Source: Carnegiea gigantea (lineage: Eukaryota > Streptophyta > Magnoliopsida > Caryophyllales > Cactaceae). From it: a DNA stretch of 64,000 nucleotides. The notes beneath the pieces are model-generated. The model made no database searches. It had not been told where the DNA came from and saw nothing but the letters and a program-made list of their open reading frames with translations. The position numbers and the translations under genes are program-made. The stretch lies in contig JAKOGI010000435.1 in assembly GCA_029747015.1 (NCBI GenBank), positions 361,501-425,500 of the forward strand, read 5' to 3'. Within the stretch, counting starts at the first letter, position 1, and each line of letters opens with the position of its first letter. Shown piece by piece: positions 13,079 to 25,439 of the stretch.

Positions 13079-13330
13079 CACTACAAAAGAAAGGGTATTT
13101 CTCCATGCTTATTTAACCACATATGGCTAAGTGTGGTAGGAAAATAAGTAAAAATGAGCACCCAGAATTATCCCCACACATAATAAGCAATGAAAAATAT
13201 GACCACTATTATAAGAGTGTTAGCAACTAATTAAGGAATGTCAACGCATATTAAGCGTGGAGACTCGTATTTCATAAATGGGAAGCATACAGCATGGATA
13301 TTAAGTGTGGTAGAATGTTTTTATTTTTTT
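13079..13330 (+). repeat. CACTA 1 left terminal and subterminal repeats
   Basis: The region starts with the terminal inverted repeat CACTACAAAAG. It then carries several short direct and inverted copies of a motif around CTTA(T)TTAACCACA, GGCTAAGTGTGG and ATATTAAGCGTGG, typical of the subterminal arrays to which CACTA-encoded TNPA proteins bind. Confidence 0.75.
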
Positions 13331-13880
13331 GAAGTTTAGTTAACAATTGAATTTAAAAAAATAAAAAACAGGAAGGGCTTTAGTGTCCCGCGCTTAGTCA
13401 CGCACTCATGCACAGCCTCTCCATCAACCCACTACTCTGCTCCATTCTCTTGGCCAATCCACCGCAAAACCCTAGCATTGGTCGCGTCATAGCGGTGGCA
13501 TCCCTGTCGACGGCCAAGGTCCGGTGGTCTCCGGTTGTCGTCGCGCTTCTGTGGTTCTCTTTCTGCCCAGCGTTCGGTTCTTCCTCTTTTCCACGCATCG
13601 ACCTCTACCTCTCGCTCAGACGATTGAATTCGGCCGTCTTCTAGCTGCCGGCAGCAACGGCTCTGATCAGTGGGTCTCCCAAGAGTATGCATCGTCAACC
13701 TCTTTCTCTTATCCTCTGAATTCTATGTTTTCAACCTTGACATTTAGCTAGAATAGTCCGTTCTTCCCAGATTACTGGTGCTTGACGATGACAATTCCGG
13801 CAATTGTGGTTGTTCTCGGTTGCTCCCCAGTGATAATTCTGCCCAGAGGTACTTGGCTCTGGTGTTTAATTGTAGCATTC
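13331..13880. other. GC-richer leader segment of CACTA 1
   Basis: Base composition changes sharply from about 13390 to 13770, which is rich in C and G with many CTC/CCG runs. It continues after the solo LTR at 15315-15480. The overlapping open frames on both strands (for example 13408-13644 plus and 13432-13698 minus) show no family features. It is best read as the transcribed but untranslated leader of the element, although a captured host fragment cannot be excluded. Confidence 0.4.
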
Positions 13881-15309
13881 TGTTATCGTTTTACTCAATA
13901 ACCGCAAGTGCATAGCGTAGCTGTAGCTAGCAACCGGCAAGTACGGGTCGAATCCACAGGGAACTTGGCTTCAATTACCGAAACTAATTAGACAACCCAA
14001 GTTAGGTGATCACAAAAGGGGTTTTTGAGAATTAAACTAAGGAATTTAGACGATTAAACAGTGAATCAAACAGCAAAATGGAAGGCACTTAGGTTGGAAT
14101 TAACGGCACGAATATGCTAGTGAATCAGATACTAACCCAATCAAACAATCCTAAGCATGCATCACGAATGGATAGATTGCCGATTAAGCCCATCTCCTCC
14201 CTCTCTCAAGGGTCGAAGACTAATCCTAGAACCACAGTCGCCTATTTTCATGGGACTGAAAGTCGAAGAATTATAAGGTCTACAATCTCAAATCCTAATT
14301 AAAGCTTAATTATTCTCATGTTAAAACCTTAATCGTGTACTAAGTCGCACTAGGTAAAGGTTCCGTCTTTCAACGCTCCCCTAAACCCCAATAAAGAGGA
14401 TGAATGTTCTTTCGAGCTTTTCATCGAACAGGTGGCGCGCAAAGTAGAATTCGCAATTACAAACAAAGGGAAAGCATGGATTGGGCTAGTTCATAGTTCA
14501 ACAATACATATTCAGCATTAATCCCAACCTATGTTGAAGGATTTATCCTACAACCATGTTTAATGCAACAATCACAACAATCAATCCAACAAACATGATA
14601 ACCAAACTCTAAAACTATCAAAAACAAGCAAGAGAAAGAAAGAGGGCAAGAACCTGGAATAAATCGAATGAATTAACGATGGAATCAACTTCAATCGAAT
14701 AACGTAATTTTAGAGTAATAGAAACTTAAACTTCCAAATAAAGCTAAGAGTCGCCTCCAGAAAGTTTGAGAGAAAACTAAAACGTAAAACTAAGCGTCCA
14801 AAAAACTCTCTTTCAAAACAGCCCCGAAGGAAAATTTAAGTCGCGTCGCGGAACGAGGGTGCCACGGTTGTGCCAGACGGCACGGCACCACCGTGCCAAA
14901 ATTCTGGAACGCCCAAGACCGACTTGCAGAACCGGCCATGTGGCACGATCGTGCCACGTGGCACGGCCACACCGTGCCATGTGGCACGGTCAGGCCGTGC
15001 CATGTGGCGGCCGGTTTGGGTTGGCCGGGTCTTCGTGGTTTGCCCTGTCGCGTGTGTTCAATTCTCCAGGACTTCCATGTGACGGTTTTTCGTAGCTTTT
15101 TCAGGCCCTTTGGCACTCCTTTCTGCTAAATGTTGTTCATCTTTCTGTTTCTTCAATAAAGTTCCTGAAAAATATCGAAAGATGTTAAACGAGTGAAAAG
15201 TACACAAAAGGAGGCCGATTTGACCCTCCCTTTACGCAATTGAATGTGAAAAAGGGGGAGAAAATGGATCAAATAGGGGCTAAAAATAGTACGAAATAGA
15301 GGTTCATCA
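13881..15309. mobile_element. Solo LTR (1429 bp) nested in CACTA 1
   Basis: The segment begins TGTTATCGTTTTACTC and ends GGTTCATCA, so it has TG...CA termini. It is flanked by an exact 5-bp target duplication CATTC (13876-13880 and 15310-15314). It encodes nothing, and no second LTR or internal region is present, so it is a solo LTR left by recombination between the two LTRs of a full element. Both orientations satisfy TG...CA; I could not decide the strand. Its GC-rich part holds a palindrome cluster (separate entry). Confidence 0.88.
14860..15015. repeat. Cluster of GGCACG/CGTGCC palindromes in the solo LTR
   Basis: Within about 150 bp, GGCACG and its complement CGTGCC occur repeatedly and pair into short hairpins: GGCACGATCGTGCC near 14943, then GGCACGGCCACACCGTGCC and GGCACGGTCAGGCCGTGCC just downstream, separated by ATGTGGCACG-type units. 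The block is far richer in GC than its surroundings. Confidence 0.75.
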
Positions 15310-15314
15310 CATTC

Positions 15315-16790
15315 TGGTGTTAGCTCTGGTGTTCGATTGCAGTATTTTGGTGCTCGGGAGCATGGCTGTAGTGTTCGATTGTATTGTTGTTCTGTGGCAT
15401 TTCGGCATTTCGCTACTCCTGGCTGTCGGTGACGACGTTTATGGCTTGTTGTTCTGGTCAGAGTACGCTCTTTCTCTCACTCTCTGAATTATGTGGTTAG
15501 TAAATCGTCGCCTCTGTTATGTGGTTAGTGCTGATTTTAGTTCATCTTTCGTGAAGATTAGTTTGATTACTTGAACTATTAGCCTGTAGGTTTGGAACGG
15601 ACCATTTACAAGCTGTGATTCACTTAAGGACTCTACTATCATAGGTATATAAGAATCCTCATTGAATGATTGTACTATTGATGAGTGCTTAGCCATTGCT
15701 AGATTACTTAGTATTATTTAGCATACATTCACTCATTCATGCTATATGGTAAAGTACGTCTAAGTATAATAAACATCGGGACGTGCAAATATGCATTTTT
15801 AAGATTCATTTATCATATCCTTTTGTCTCTCAACTACTTGATCATTAGGCTTTTAAAGTTTGTGGATTATGTGTCTTTTGAAGGCAATTAGAAGGCATGG
15901 CTCCTGAAATTGCTAGTATGATGTTCTTTTGTGTTTGCATATTTATTTTTTAAAACACTTGAGATGGCATAACTATCCAACTGATTAAGAAATAGCTTTA
16001 AGTTATTGTAAGTTTTGTTACATTTATATATGTGGTTTGAATACTTTTACCCTGGACATGCATCTTTAAAATATGATTTCTTTACTTATTGTATCCATAC
16101 ACTTTCATATGCATTTAATTAATGCAATAGTTGTGTATCATTTCTATTCTCTCCCTTTTCACTTTGTTTACACAATTTTGTCAATATGCCTTTAAAAGTG
16201 TATAAATCCCGCAAGCTAAGACAGAACATTTCTCAGTGCATGCACTTGGTTTTAAATAGCTATTTTTTGTTCTTTTTATTGATTGACTAGAACAATATAT
16301 GTCTTGTCCTTGGTCAATTGTCATAACCCACTCACACAAACTCCCTCTTTGTTTCCTTTTAGTTAATATCTAAGGTAGATACCGTGCTTTGCATGGTCAT
16401 GAGTTGATATACATTTTGAGAGTTGGCAATAATATGAATGAGCAAAAAGCTTTATTTAATTGGAGCTATTTAGTCATCTTAAAAAATTTTATAAAAACCT
16501 GAGAAAAGGTAAGTAAAGGATTGCAATTTGATGACTTAAAAACGAAGAAGAGGAATTCGATTCTATTACTTAATTAGAAAAAATAATTAGTAAAAGTTGC
16601 ATGAAATAACTGCATAGATATTTGTTCATTTTCAAAATATACGAAAAACCTTTTACTAATTGAAATAAAATAATCGTAATTCATCAAATCAAGTCCAAAT
16701 ATTCTTCTATAATGTTATGTGAGTCCTAATACTATTTCAAACAATTACTTTTTTACTAATTGAAACAATTACTTTTTTTTCTTACTCCTA
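15315..16790 (+). other. Leader/intron of CACTA 1, no gene
   Basis: The GC-richer leader continues to about 15480 (repeats such as TGGTGTT..CTCTGGTGTTCGATTG), then AT-rich, intron-like sequence runs up to the TNPD start. No reading frame of interest was seen. Confidence 0.4.
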
Positions 16791-19700
16791 ATGACAGAAA
16801 TGGACAAAAGTTGGATCGATAAGGATAGGAGATTTGTGGAATATATAAGTGGAATTGAAAGGTTTCTAGATTTCACTTTTGCCAATGCCGAGGGTAGTAA
16901 TATGATAGTTTGCCCATATAATCGATGCAAGCTTGGGTGGAAATGTTGGTTTACTAGAGATGTTTTGACACATCATCTCATGTTCAATGGATTCCTGCCA
17001 AGCTACAAAGAATGGGTGCATCATGGTGAATCAATTTTCATGTCGTCTGGTTCGAAACCCCGCAGTGGAAGCCATAGTGACACCAAAGCTGAGCCAAATT
17101 TGTTGGGTCATATTGATACTATAGGAATGTTGAATGATATTTTTGGGGTACATAAGCAAGAAGGCATTCCAAATGACATTGGGGATCCTATGATTGGGGA
17201 GTATGTTGAATTTGATGATGAACTTGAGCCAAATGACATACTAAATGAGAAAGAACACATTGAAGATGCCGGATATAGAAGACTAGTTGACCAAGTTGAG
17301 CAAGAATTATTTTCGGGGTCGAAATTCTCAAAATTGTCCTTTTGCATTTATTTCATTTGAAATCCATGCACGGGTGGTCAATTAAGTCCTTTGATATGTT
17401 GCTTGAACTTTTGTCTACCATTTTCCCTTAAATTAATCCATTTTCGTCGTCTTGGAGTAAATGTAAGTAGTTAAAAAAGGATTTGAGACTTTACTATGAA
17501 AAAATTCATGCTTGTCCTAATGATTGCATTTTGTATTGGGCTGAGAGGGAAAACCAAGAAGAGTACGATAAGTGTCACACTTCATGATGAAGAGACAAGG
17601 AAAAAAAATTGCCGTATAAGGTTTTACGTTATTTTCCCCTTATTCCAAGGCTACTTAGGATATACAAGTCCTCCAAAATCACTAAAGATATGATTTGGCA
17701 TCATAAATGTAGGATAAAGGATGCATCCTTAGGCATCCTATAGACGGTAAGGCATAGAAAGATTTTGATGAGAAAAATCCTACTTTTGCGGAAGATTCGC
17801 GTAATATTAGATTGGGGCTTACAAGTGATGGATTAAATCCTTTTCGTGTTATGAGTAGTACTCATAGTACTTGGCCGGTCTTGTTAATTCCCTATAATTT
17901 TCCACCATGGGTTTACATGAAACAACCCTCCATCATTCTTTCCATGATCATTCCTGGCAAACAAACACCAGGCATGGATATTGATGCTTTCCTTCAACCA
18001 ATAATAAAGGAGTTGTTACCATTATGGAATGGTGTAGATGCATTTGATGCATACACTAGGACGTAGTTTAAATTGGGGGAGCTCTTCATTAGACTATTAA
18101 TGAATTTCCTGCATATGCTAATTTATCTAGATGGAGTACAAAGGGTCATTTTGCTTGTCCATCTTGTGCAAAAGGTACACGGGCCGTTTGGTTAGAAAAT
18201 GGACGTAAGTTTTGTTACATGGGTTATAGATGATGGTTGCCTGAAGACCATCCATTTCAATATGATGCTATTGGATTTGATGGGAATGTTGACCATGGTT
18301 GTGCTCCAGAACCTCTTAGTGGAAGTGCTGTGTTAGCAAAGTTAGAGGGAACTACATTTATATATGGTAAGGGTGAAACTCAACTTATGGACACCGATAA
18401 AAAGGATGATCAACAAACATGGAAAAAAAAGGAGCATATTTTTCGATTTGTCATATTGGGAGTGCAACACTCTTCGCCATAACTTAGACATGATGCATAT
18501 TGAGAAGAATGTATGTGATAATTTGTTGGGGACATTATTAAAGCTCGAGGTGAAATCTAAAGACAACGTAAAGCCGCGAAAAGATCTTCAAGTCATGAAA
18601 ATAAGGCCAGAGCTTCATCCCATTCTTCTACCAAAAGGCAAATACGAACTCCCAAGCGCTCCTCATACTTTGTCATCTGAAGAGAAGACATGACTACTTA
18701 GTGTTTTAAAGCATCTAAGAGTCCTAAATGGGTATGCAAGCAACATATCCCGTTGTGTTAATTTGAAGGAGTGTAAGTTGTTCAATTTAAAAAGTCATGA
18801 TTATCACATTCTTATGTAAGACTTGCTTCTGATTACATTAAGGGCGGCAAAAGACAATGATCTTGTAGATCTTATTTGGCTCTATCGACATTTATGAAGG
18901 AGTTATGTGCCAAAGAGCTTACTATTGAGAAGTTAGATGAAGCTGGAGCTAATGTGGTTATGACACTTTGTAGAATGGAGAAACTATTCTCGCCTAGCTT
19001 TTTCACTATTATGGTGCACCTAATTGTGCACTTAACTGAGAAGCAAAGCTTGGAAGGCCAGTTCTATATAGGTAGATGTATCCAATTGAAAGGTTAGAAT
19101 ACACGCTTTAAATATATACTTACACATTAACTCTAAATATGTATTCATGTGTTCATACGCATGTGTTTGATATAGATTTTTGGCATCCTTGAAAGCCCTT
19201 GTACGGAATAGGGCATAACCTGAGGGTTTAATAGCAGAAGGATATTTTGTCCATAGTGTATAATTTTTTGTTCGAGATATTTTCAAGGAGTGGAAACGAG
19301 TTTTAATCGACCACAAAGAAATGAAGTTGCCAACCCAAATGAGGATATGTATCTATTTGCCACGGCTGGCAAGCAAAAGGAAAGGTGGAAATGGTTGAAC
19401 TTGATGAATTAAGTCATAAACAAGCACATCGATATGTACTGCTCCACCTTGATGACATTGATGAATACCATAGGTTTGTACGAATAACTATTGTAGAATA
19501 CCATAAAAAATTAAAACATCATAATAAATTTTAGGTTGTTTTTGAATGAGCGTATAACATCTTATCCTAGTGAGCCAACTGAGAGAATTAAGCAAAAGTG
19601 GTTGCTAGAAGAATTTCCTGGCTGGTTATAGGAGAGGGTAATGACGATGTTATTTGTATAATCTACATTACCTCATTGGCCTTATCTATGTGTTCTCATT

Positions 19701-20298
19701 ATTTTTTCTATGTGTAACTTAGGTGTCAAATATGGAGGTCGATGAGCCTGAATCAAGATCCTTTAGAGCAATTGCTGGTGGTCTTCACCCAATTGTTAAG
19801 AGAATGAATGCATTTGTCACCAATGGATATTGGTTTCACACTCAGAAGAGAGATGAGTCAAAGAAAACTCAAAATTTCGGGTTCATGGTGGAAGCTGACA
19901 GAAAAACATATTACGGAAAAATTGTTGATATCATTAAGTTAGATTACTATTCTAAGTGTAAAGTGGTATTATTTCGATGCGATTGGGTGAATGTGAATTC
20001 ACAGGGTCCAAAGAAGGATAAAAGAGGTTTCACTCTTTTAAATTTCTCACATAGGATACATGAAGGGCAGGCTTTAAGGGATGATCTATATATCTATTCA
20101 TCTTATGCACAACAAGTGTTTTACGTAGAAGATGAGAATGATAAGGGATAGGAGCATGTCATCAGGGTCAAACCAAGGGATACTTACTGTTTAGGGTCAT
20201 TGCAAGCAGATGAAGAGCCTTACCCGCAATGCATATCTCCTAACATTTGCAATGAGGATGGATATAGAGACCCAAGGAGTTGGGCTACGGTTGAATGA
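16791..20298 (+). pseudogene. TNPD-like CACTA transposase (TNP2 family), broken
   Basis: The domains of a plant TNP2/TNPD transposase appear in order. From the start codon at 16791 (MTEMDKSWIDKDRR) comes a Transpos_assoc-like zinc domain, with CPYNRC and HHLMFNGFLPSYKEW visible within the first 80 residues. From about 17490 to 18690 runs the Transposase_21 core: NPFRVMSSTHSTWPVLL, PWVYMKQPSIILSMIIPGK, then SIFFDLSYWECNTLRHNLD followed by MMHIEKNVCDNLLGT. DUF4218 follows (about 18700-19350: GYASNISRCVNL, then LCRMEKLFSPSFFTIMVHL). DUF4216 is at 19723-20151 with GKIVDIIKLDY and VVLFRCDWVN. The protein normally cuts the element ends as a DDE-type nuclease. Frameshifts (for example near 17350 and 19075) and stops after 'TRT' at 18064 break it. 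The end at 20298 follows the last alignable residues, PRSWATVE. Confidence 0.88.
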
Positions 20299-20646
20299 GG
20301 GTTCTTAAAACCATGATGGTTAATTAGCTTATGTTTGAGATTTATGAAATATTGAAATGTTATGTTGGTTCTTTTTTTGTTTTTGGTTTGGAAGACATTT
20401 TATCCCTTTGATATTATTGATTCTTGTTGTCAATGACTTTGGTTTTTTCATACTTTGGAAAGAAATATTTGTTTAGAGTTCTATATGATTGTTTTATTTT
20501 GCAACAAGTTATATATGTAGGCCGAGTTATTCATTTCATAAAAGATATACGTAATCTAGTTTTGTTTTTGTTGTAGATTTTATTTGAGCTCTTTCACTGC
20601 CTAATACATGTGTTTCTTGTTCAGGTGTCAAAGATAGTTTGCAATC

Positions 20647-23523
20647 ATGTTTCGTTCTAGGCGCACTTACGAAGAGTATTTGAACTCTGCTCAAAATGAA
20701 GCAGCAGCCCCTGAGCACTTGACTTTAGACTTAGAGAATGATGAGGATATTGATGACGATGATGTCAACAATGATAATAATGTGGCTTAAATGTATTTTG
20801 ATCCAGATCTTGTTGATATGCCAGAAGGGTTTGATGATGATGAAGAGGTGTTGGTCATAGGTAATTGTCCGTAGTAGTCAAAAGTTGTGAATTGATTAAT
20901 TTCAGGAATTTTGGGGTATCTAGTATCATGCCTGTTTAAATTAATTATTTCTCTTTCCATTATAGATGGAGAAGGCAACGTCATCAGACTTAGAGGGAGA
21001 ATCAATGTCAAAACAGTGCAGAGTTTGGATGCTCCTAAGAAGATTCCGGTGCCATTGAATAAGTTCTTGCAACCAATAAAAAAGGCAGAAAGTGTGTTTA
21101 GTAGGTTTCTTGTAGATGTGGCTAGGTGGCCTGAATTGTGTCCCCTACACTATAAAGAGTGGTGTTTAGTTCCTGGAGTCGTTAAGGATCTAATTGTAGC
21201 ATATGTCCGAGTGAGTTATATTGGGTACTGATGTGTGATATATGAATTTGTAGTTTTGCTTATCCTTGTAATTCTTTTCCCTAAATTGCAGAAAAAGTTC
21301 ATGCTACCAACGAATGCATTGCTTGATTTCAAAGTTTTAAGTTCTATTGGGAAGAGGTTAAGGGGTTACAAATGATCATTAAGGGTGAAATACATTAAGA
21401 AAGATACTACTAAGGAGCAATTGTATGCATTGCCATTACTTGAGTCTGCAAAAGAGAACGAGATTACTCATCCTAAAGGAGTTGGTGATCTAATGTGGTT
21501 TGGATTTGTGGATCTTTGTTTTTTCGATAAGTTTAAGGTAAATTATTATTGATTGCTAGTTATGTTTATATTTCTAATTTTTTATTTGAATACAACCACC
21601 TCAGTAAACTTTTGCTTCTTAATGTGACATTTAGCAATATTCTGAGATTGGCAAAAGAGCTAGAGGGAAGCTTTTGCATACTCACACAAGCGGTTCACAA
21701 AGTTATGCAGTAAAGCGGGACAAATTTGCATATATTATAGGTTTTTGTGATTTTCTTACAACAACCTTTTATATTACGAACTTTCCTATTAATAATTTAT
21801 AAATGCACTGATGTCATGGTTGCAGAAGAGGGAACATAATAGTGAACCTGGGCCAATTGAGTGGTTTATTGAGACTCACGAAACAAAAGGAAAGAGTTTT
21901 CATGAGCCTGTTACCACAAAGTCTGTGGTAATACTAGGGGCACTTGTAGCCATCACTCCTATATTTTTTTTAACGTTTATTTTTTTCAATGACAATGACT
22001 AGTTTATTTTATCTTATTGTACCAAGTTATATATGATCCAAACTTTCCATTTTGTTTTATTTGCAAGGAATCGGCGAAGACTATGATTAAAGGGAAAACT
22101 GGATCTTCCGAAGTTAAGTTCTTAGAAGAAACTTTAAAGGTGGATAAAAGTGTCTACCGTAAGCTAATGGGTGATGAAACTCATGGAAAGCTTATTGGGT
22201 TCGATAGTGGTGTGACTACAAAAGACTTGCGTGCTAACCACCAGAAGAGTGAATCTAAGCTATTAGTGAAAGTTCTCAACAAAATGCTGACCATGCAGAA
22301 TCAAAGTGATGTCTTGACTGCTAAAGTTATTACCCAAGCTGCAAACTCAAAACCTGAATTAGTATGTAACACATCAAAATTTTTGTTTAATTTGAAAATT
22401 TTTGCTTATTTCTTGTCTAATGTACATGAATTATGAGTAGAGTACTGGTTCACCGCAAAACTTGGTCAATGACACGCCATGTGATCAAAGAACCCACGAG
22501 TCACACAGGTCTGGAGATGCCCTTTTAGTTTTGCATGCGCTAGGTAGGCATGTAAAAGTGTATTTTTTAAGGAAGTAAAAGATATGTTGGCATAGTTACA
22601 TGATAGTGTTATCTAACTATAAATTGTTTTTTTTTTTATTGGTATGTAGTCAACGATACTCAAAGAGGGTCGACTTTGTCAAAGCATATCAATGTAGAGC
22701 CCAGTAAATAATAAAAACCACCAAAAAATATCCAGGTATGTGCAAATTATATATCTTAACACATTCTTTATTGTATAATAATAATTTCACATTTTTTATC
22801 CCAAAGTATTTGTCAAAGCCATCAAATCATCCCATAAAAATGGGACATGTTACTCCTGGTGGAGGGACTCCTGCTAGTGAGCAACCTATTAATAGGGATG
22901 GTGGGCCTACTCTTAGTGGAGGAACTCCTACTTCAGCTGGCACTTCAAATCCAGGTGGCACTTCCACTCAAAAGGTATTTTAAAATATGACGTTTATCAT
23001 TCCAAATGATATGTTAGTTGCATATATGATTATCAAGCCTTTATTTATTTATTTGCCTTGCTAGAGAACCATCATGGGAGTAAACAACAAGTTCACTGAG
23101 CAAGGAAATTCCAAACGACCAAAGTCAAATATTGTGTATCCAGTATGTCTACTTTTTAAAAGTATTCTACACCATTCATGTTCTATGCAAATCCTTATAA
23201 CCATATACAAATTTTGCTAGTTGACTTATGCGGAAGTGGTGAAAATAACAGAAAAAGTGCTGAAAAAGAATCCTGATTCAATTAGAAAGTACGCTCATGG
23301 TGAAAAGAAGGTTTTGACACTTAGTTATCCTGCGGGCATGGTAAATATGGCCTTATCTTTCATGTCTTGTCAATTTTAATATGATAGATTCAATCACATG
23401 TTAAGAAGTTGAACATGATTACAATAGGTATTAAACGCATACGATTATAAAGCTGATCCCCAGATGGTTGATGATGTGTTGCTTGAGAGACTGCAAAATG
23501 TGAACATTGTGAGTTTAGTTTAA
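20647..23523 (+). pseudogene. TNPA-like CACTA gene (Transposase_24-like), multi-exon, broken
   Basis: A second gene starts at MFRSRRTYEEYLN (20647). An acidic stretch of D and N residues follows, with a premature stop at the end of 'NNDNNVA'. Exon-like frames then follow with GT/AG-like borders: GEGNVIRLRGRINV (about 20965-21210), KKFMLPTNALLDFK (about 21293-21537), GPIEWFIETHETKGKSFHEP (about 21824-21927), ESAKTMIKGKTGSSEVKFLE (about 22069-22361) and IRKYAHGEKKVLTLSYPAGM (about 23260). This is the layout of the plant Transposase_24/TNPA-like protein, which binds the subterminal repeats and aids excision. A further stop lies in 'GYK*SL' at about 21373. Exon borders were read by eye and are approximate. 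Confidence 0.75.
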
Positions 23524-24480
23524 AAGTTTTAAATTACATGTTTTTATGGTATTAAGTTGTTTGATTTGCATTGTGCATGCGATTTTTTGGATTTATTCAT
23601 GGTAATGGGTTGGATTTGTGTTGGGTACTCTAGGCGTGTGGCCTGTTAAGTTGATTTGCTCCGGCATATGACCGTTGAGATTGTAAATAGTTTGTTATTG
23701 TATTTATGACAAGTTGTAAAAGGAAAATAGCCAAGTTTTAGGCGGAACTCTGTCAAATTTGTTTCAAAATTAGGGAATTTACTAAAAAGAAAAACCTAAC
23801 CGTAAGGATATTATATAATGTTTTAGAAGCACAAGCACATAGTTATCGAGGATACTAGGTAGATATTACACCTTGCAATCTTTTTAGAAGTTTTTTCTTG
23901 TTAGTGGCGTTGTTTGTTGTACTAAACTCCAATATATGGACTTGGTGATTTCAGATTGAAACCAAGGGCAGCATGTCACAACATCGGATATGAAGCTAAT
24001 TTGGGTTCGTGAGGTGTTCACTTGAAGTTATGGAGTTCTATACCATCTGATCTGTTCTGTTTTGTTTCAATCTTATACATGTTATTTCAAACAAACGCAA
24101 CTTTTAGGTAGTAGATGCATACTTTATATGCATGTTGAATTCAATTTTGTACTTTTCATTATGTACTTAAACACTAGTTATTTTGGAACTCAATTGATAA
24201 TAGTTTATTTGTGGTTATAAAGTTGATGTACTTTTTGTATCATTTAAGCTAAGATCAAATATATTCTCTCTCTGTCTCTTCCTCTACCTCGCCCCTCTTT
24301 CCCTCTCTCTCTCTCTCTGTATATGTATATATGATTATAATACGTTAACGTTAGTGAATATAAACTATTCGCATTTTTAAATATAATGATTTTTCGGTTT
24401 TTTAATATGAAAATTTTTCCGTCAAAATTAGTTATGCGCTTACAGCATTTGAAAGTTAGTTATCACATGCATAATGCCAC
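23524..24480 (+). other. 3' non-coding part of CACTA 1
   Basis: AT-rich sequence downstream of the TNPA-like gene with a CT-rich low-complexity run at about 24259-24320. No gene seen; it probably contains the 3' untranslated end of the element's transcripts. Confidence 0.5.
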
Positions 24481-24770
24481 ACTTATAAGCAAGGGAGTGG
24501 TGAAAATGATTTCTGTCCCAAAGGATACTCTGGCCATGGATACAAGCGAGGGTCATCTACCTACACATATAAGCGTGGTAAATAACGCAGTCGTCCACGG
24601 ATATAAACGTGGGTAGTGCACAATCAGCCACGCTTATTAAGCGTGGCGAATTTTTCCCTACTGATACCCTATGCACACTTACCTTAACCGTGGCAAATAT
24701 GCTTTACCACGGATATAAGCATGGAAGGAGGTAAATTTAAGCGTGGTTAGATGCAACATTTCCTGTAGTG
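24481..24770 (+). repeat. CACTA 1 right subterminal and terminal repeats
   Basis: Tightly spaced copies of CCACGGATATAAAC/GCGTGG, CCACGCTTATTAAGCGTGG and CCACGGATATAAGCATGG lead into the right terminal repeat TTTCCTGTAGTG. The array is denser and more regular than at the left end. Confidence 0.8.
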
Positions 24771-24883
24771 CAATTAGGATGTTATTTAACACTTCGTTGG
24801 CATAGCCGATGAATAATTAGGCTTAGTAATTTATAACTAAATATAATTCTTAAAAATTTTGTGATTTAGAATATAAAAGATAT

Positions 24884-25145
24884 TACTGAGGAAGTTAGTT
24901 ATGCCACATCAGTAGTAGGTTGTTATCATCAGTTACAGGTTGTTACAACTAATGTCAGCATTCCGTTATCATACCAGCATAGTTTAGCTAAATTATGTCT
25001 GTTAGCTTATGTTTATATAGTTTGTACATCATGATTCATTATACAGCTTTTACAATTCTAATGAATGCAGATCAAGAGCTTCTCTTCCCACATTTCCCTC
25101 TCTTTCTCTCTCCCTCTCTCTAAACATAAATGCTTCTAATTCACA
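24884..25145 (+). repeat. Copia 5' LTR
   Basis: 262 bp. Its first bases, TACTGAGGAAG, correspond to TGTTGAGAAAG in the 3' LTR, so the canonical TG has mutated to TA; it ends in TTCACA. TTTATATAG near 25013 is a possible TATA box, and a pyrimidine-rich CTCTCTCT run lies near the end. Confidence 0.88.
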
Positions 25146-25157
25146 TGGTATGAGAGC
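25146..25157 (+). other. Copia primer-binding site
   Basis: TGGTATGAGAGC directly after the 5' LTR. It differs by one base from the TGGTATCAGAGC primer site that pairs with initiator tRNA-Met. Confidence 0.85.
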
Positions 25158-25439
25158 AATCTAGGGTTCTTCTTCGATCCTGATTGCATTTGAATTCTAA
25201 ATCAGTTTCGTTCTACTCAATTGATTGATTTGTGTCATCAATTGATCAAGCTATATTGAATCTAACACATTCTTCCTTTTTCTTCGATTGATTGTTTTGC
25301 TTCAACAATCAATCTGGCTTCTAAATCTGATTCAGGATCTTCTTCTTCTCCTTCTTGATTTTAGACCTTGATCAATCACGTCAAGTGAGATTCGTGATTC
25401 AGGTAGTGGTTCAGGATCAAACCAAAATCAAGAAACTTA

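Larger units (their letters stand above)
13079..24770 (+). mobile_element. Complete En/Spm-type CACTA transposon 1 (11.7 kb)
   Basis: The left end is CACTACAAAAGAAAGGG and the right end, read inward, is CACTACAGGAAATGTTGC. Both ends lead into related subterminal sequence. The 3-bp target duplication CAA is exact (13076-13078 and 24771-24773). Between them lie a TNPD-like pseudogene (16791-20298) and a TNPA-like pseudogene (20647-23523), both on the plus strand, in the usual CACTA order. Both ends are dense in copies of motifs such as TAAGCGTGG and CCACGGATATAAGC, which in this superfamily serve as binding sites for the TNPA protein. A 1.43-kb solo LTR is inserted in the leader. The stops in both genes mean it cannot move on its own, though its ends look intact. 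Confidence 0.93.

Noticed and set aside
14790..15129. Four overlapping open frames on both strands in GC-rich DNA
   Set aside because: Stop codons are rare in GC-rich palindromic repeats. No frame shows a domain, and the block is inside a solo LTR.
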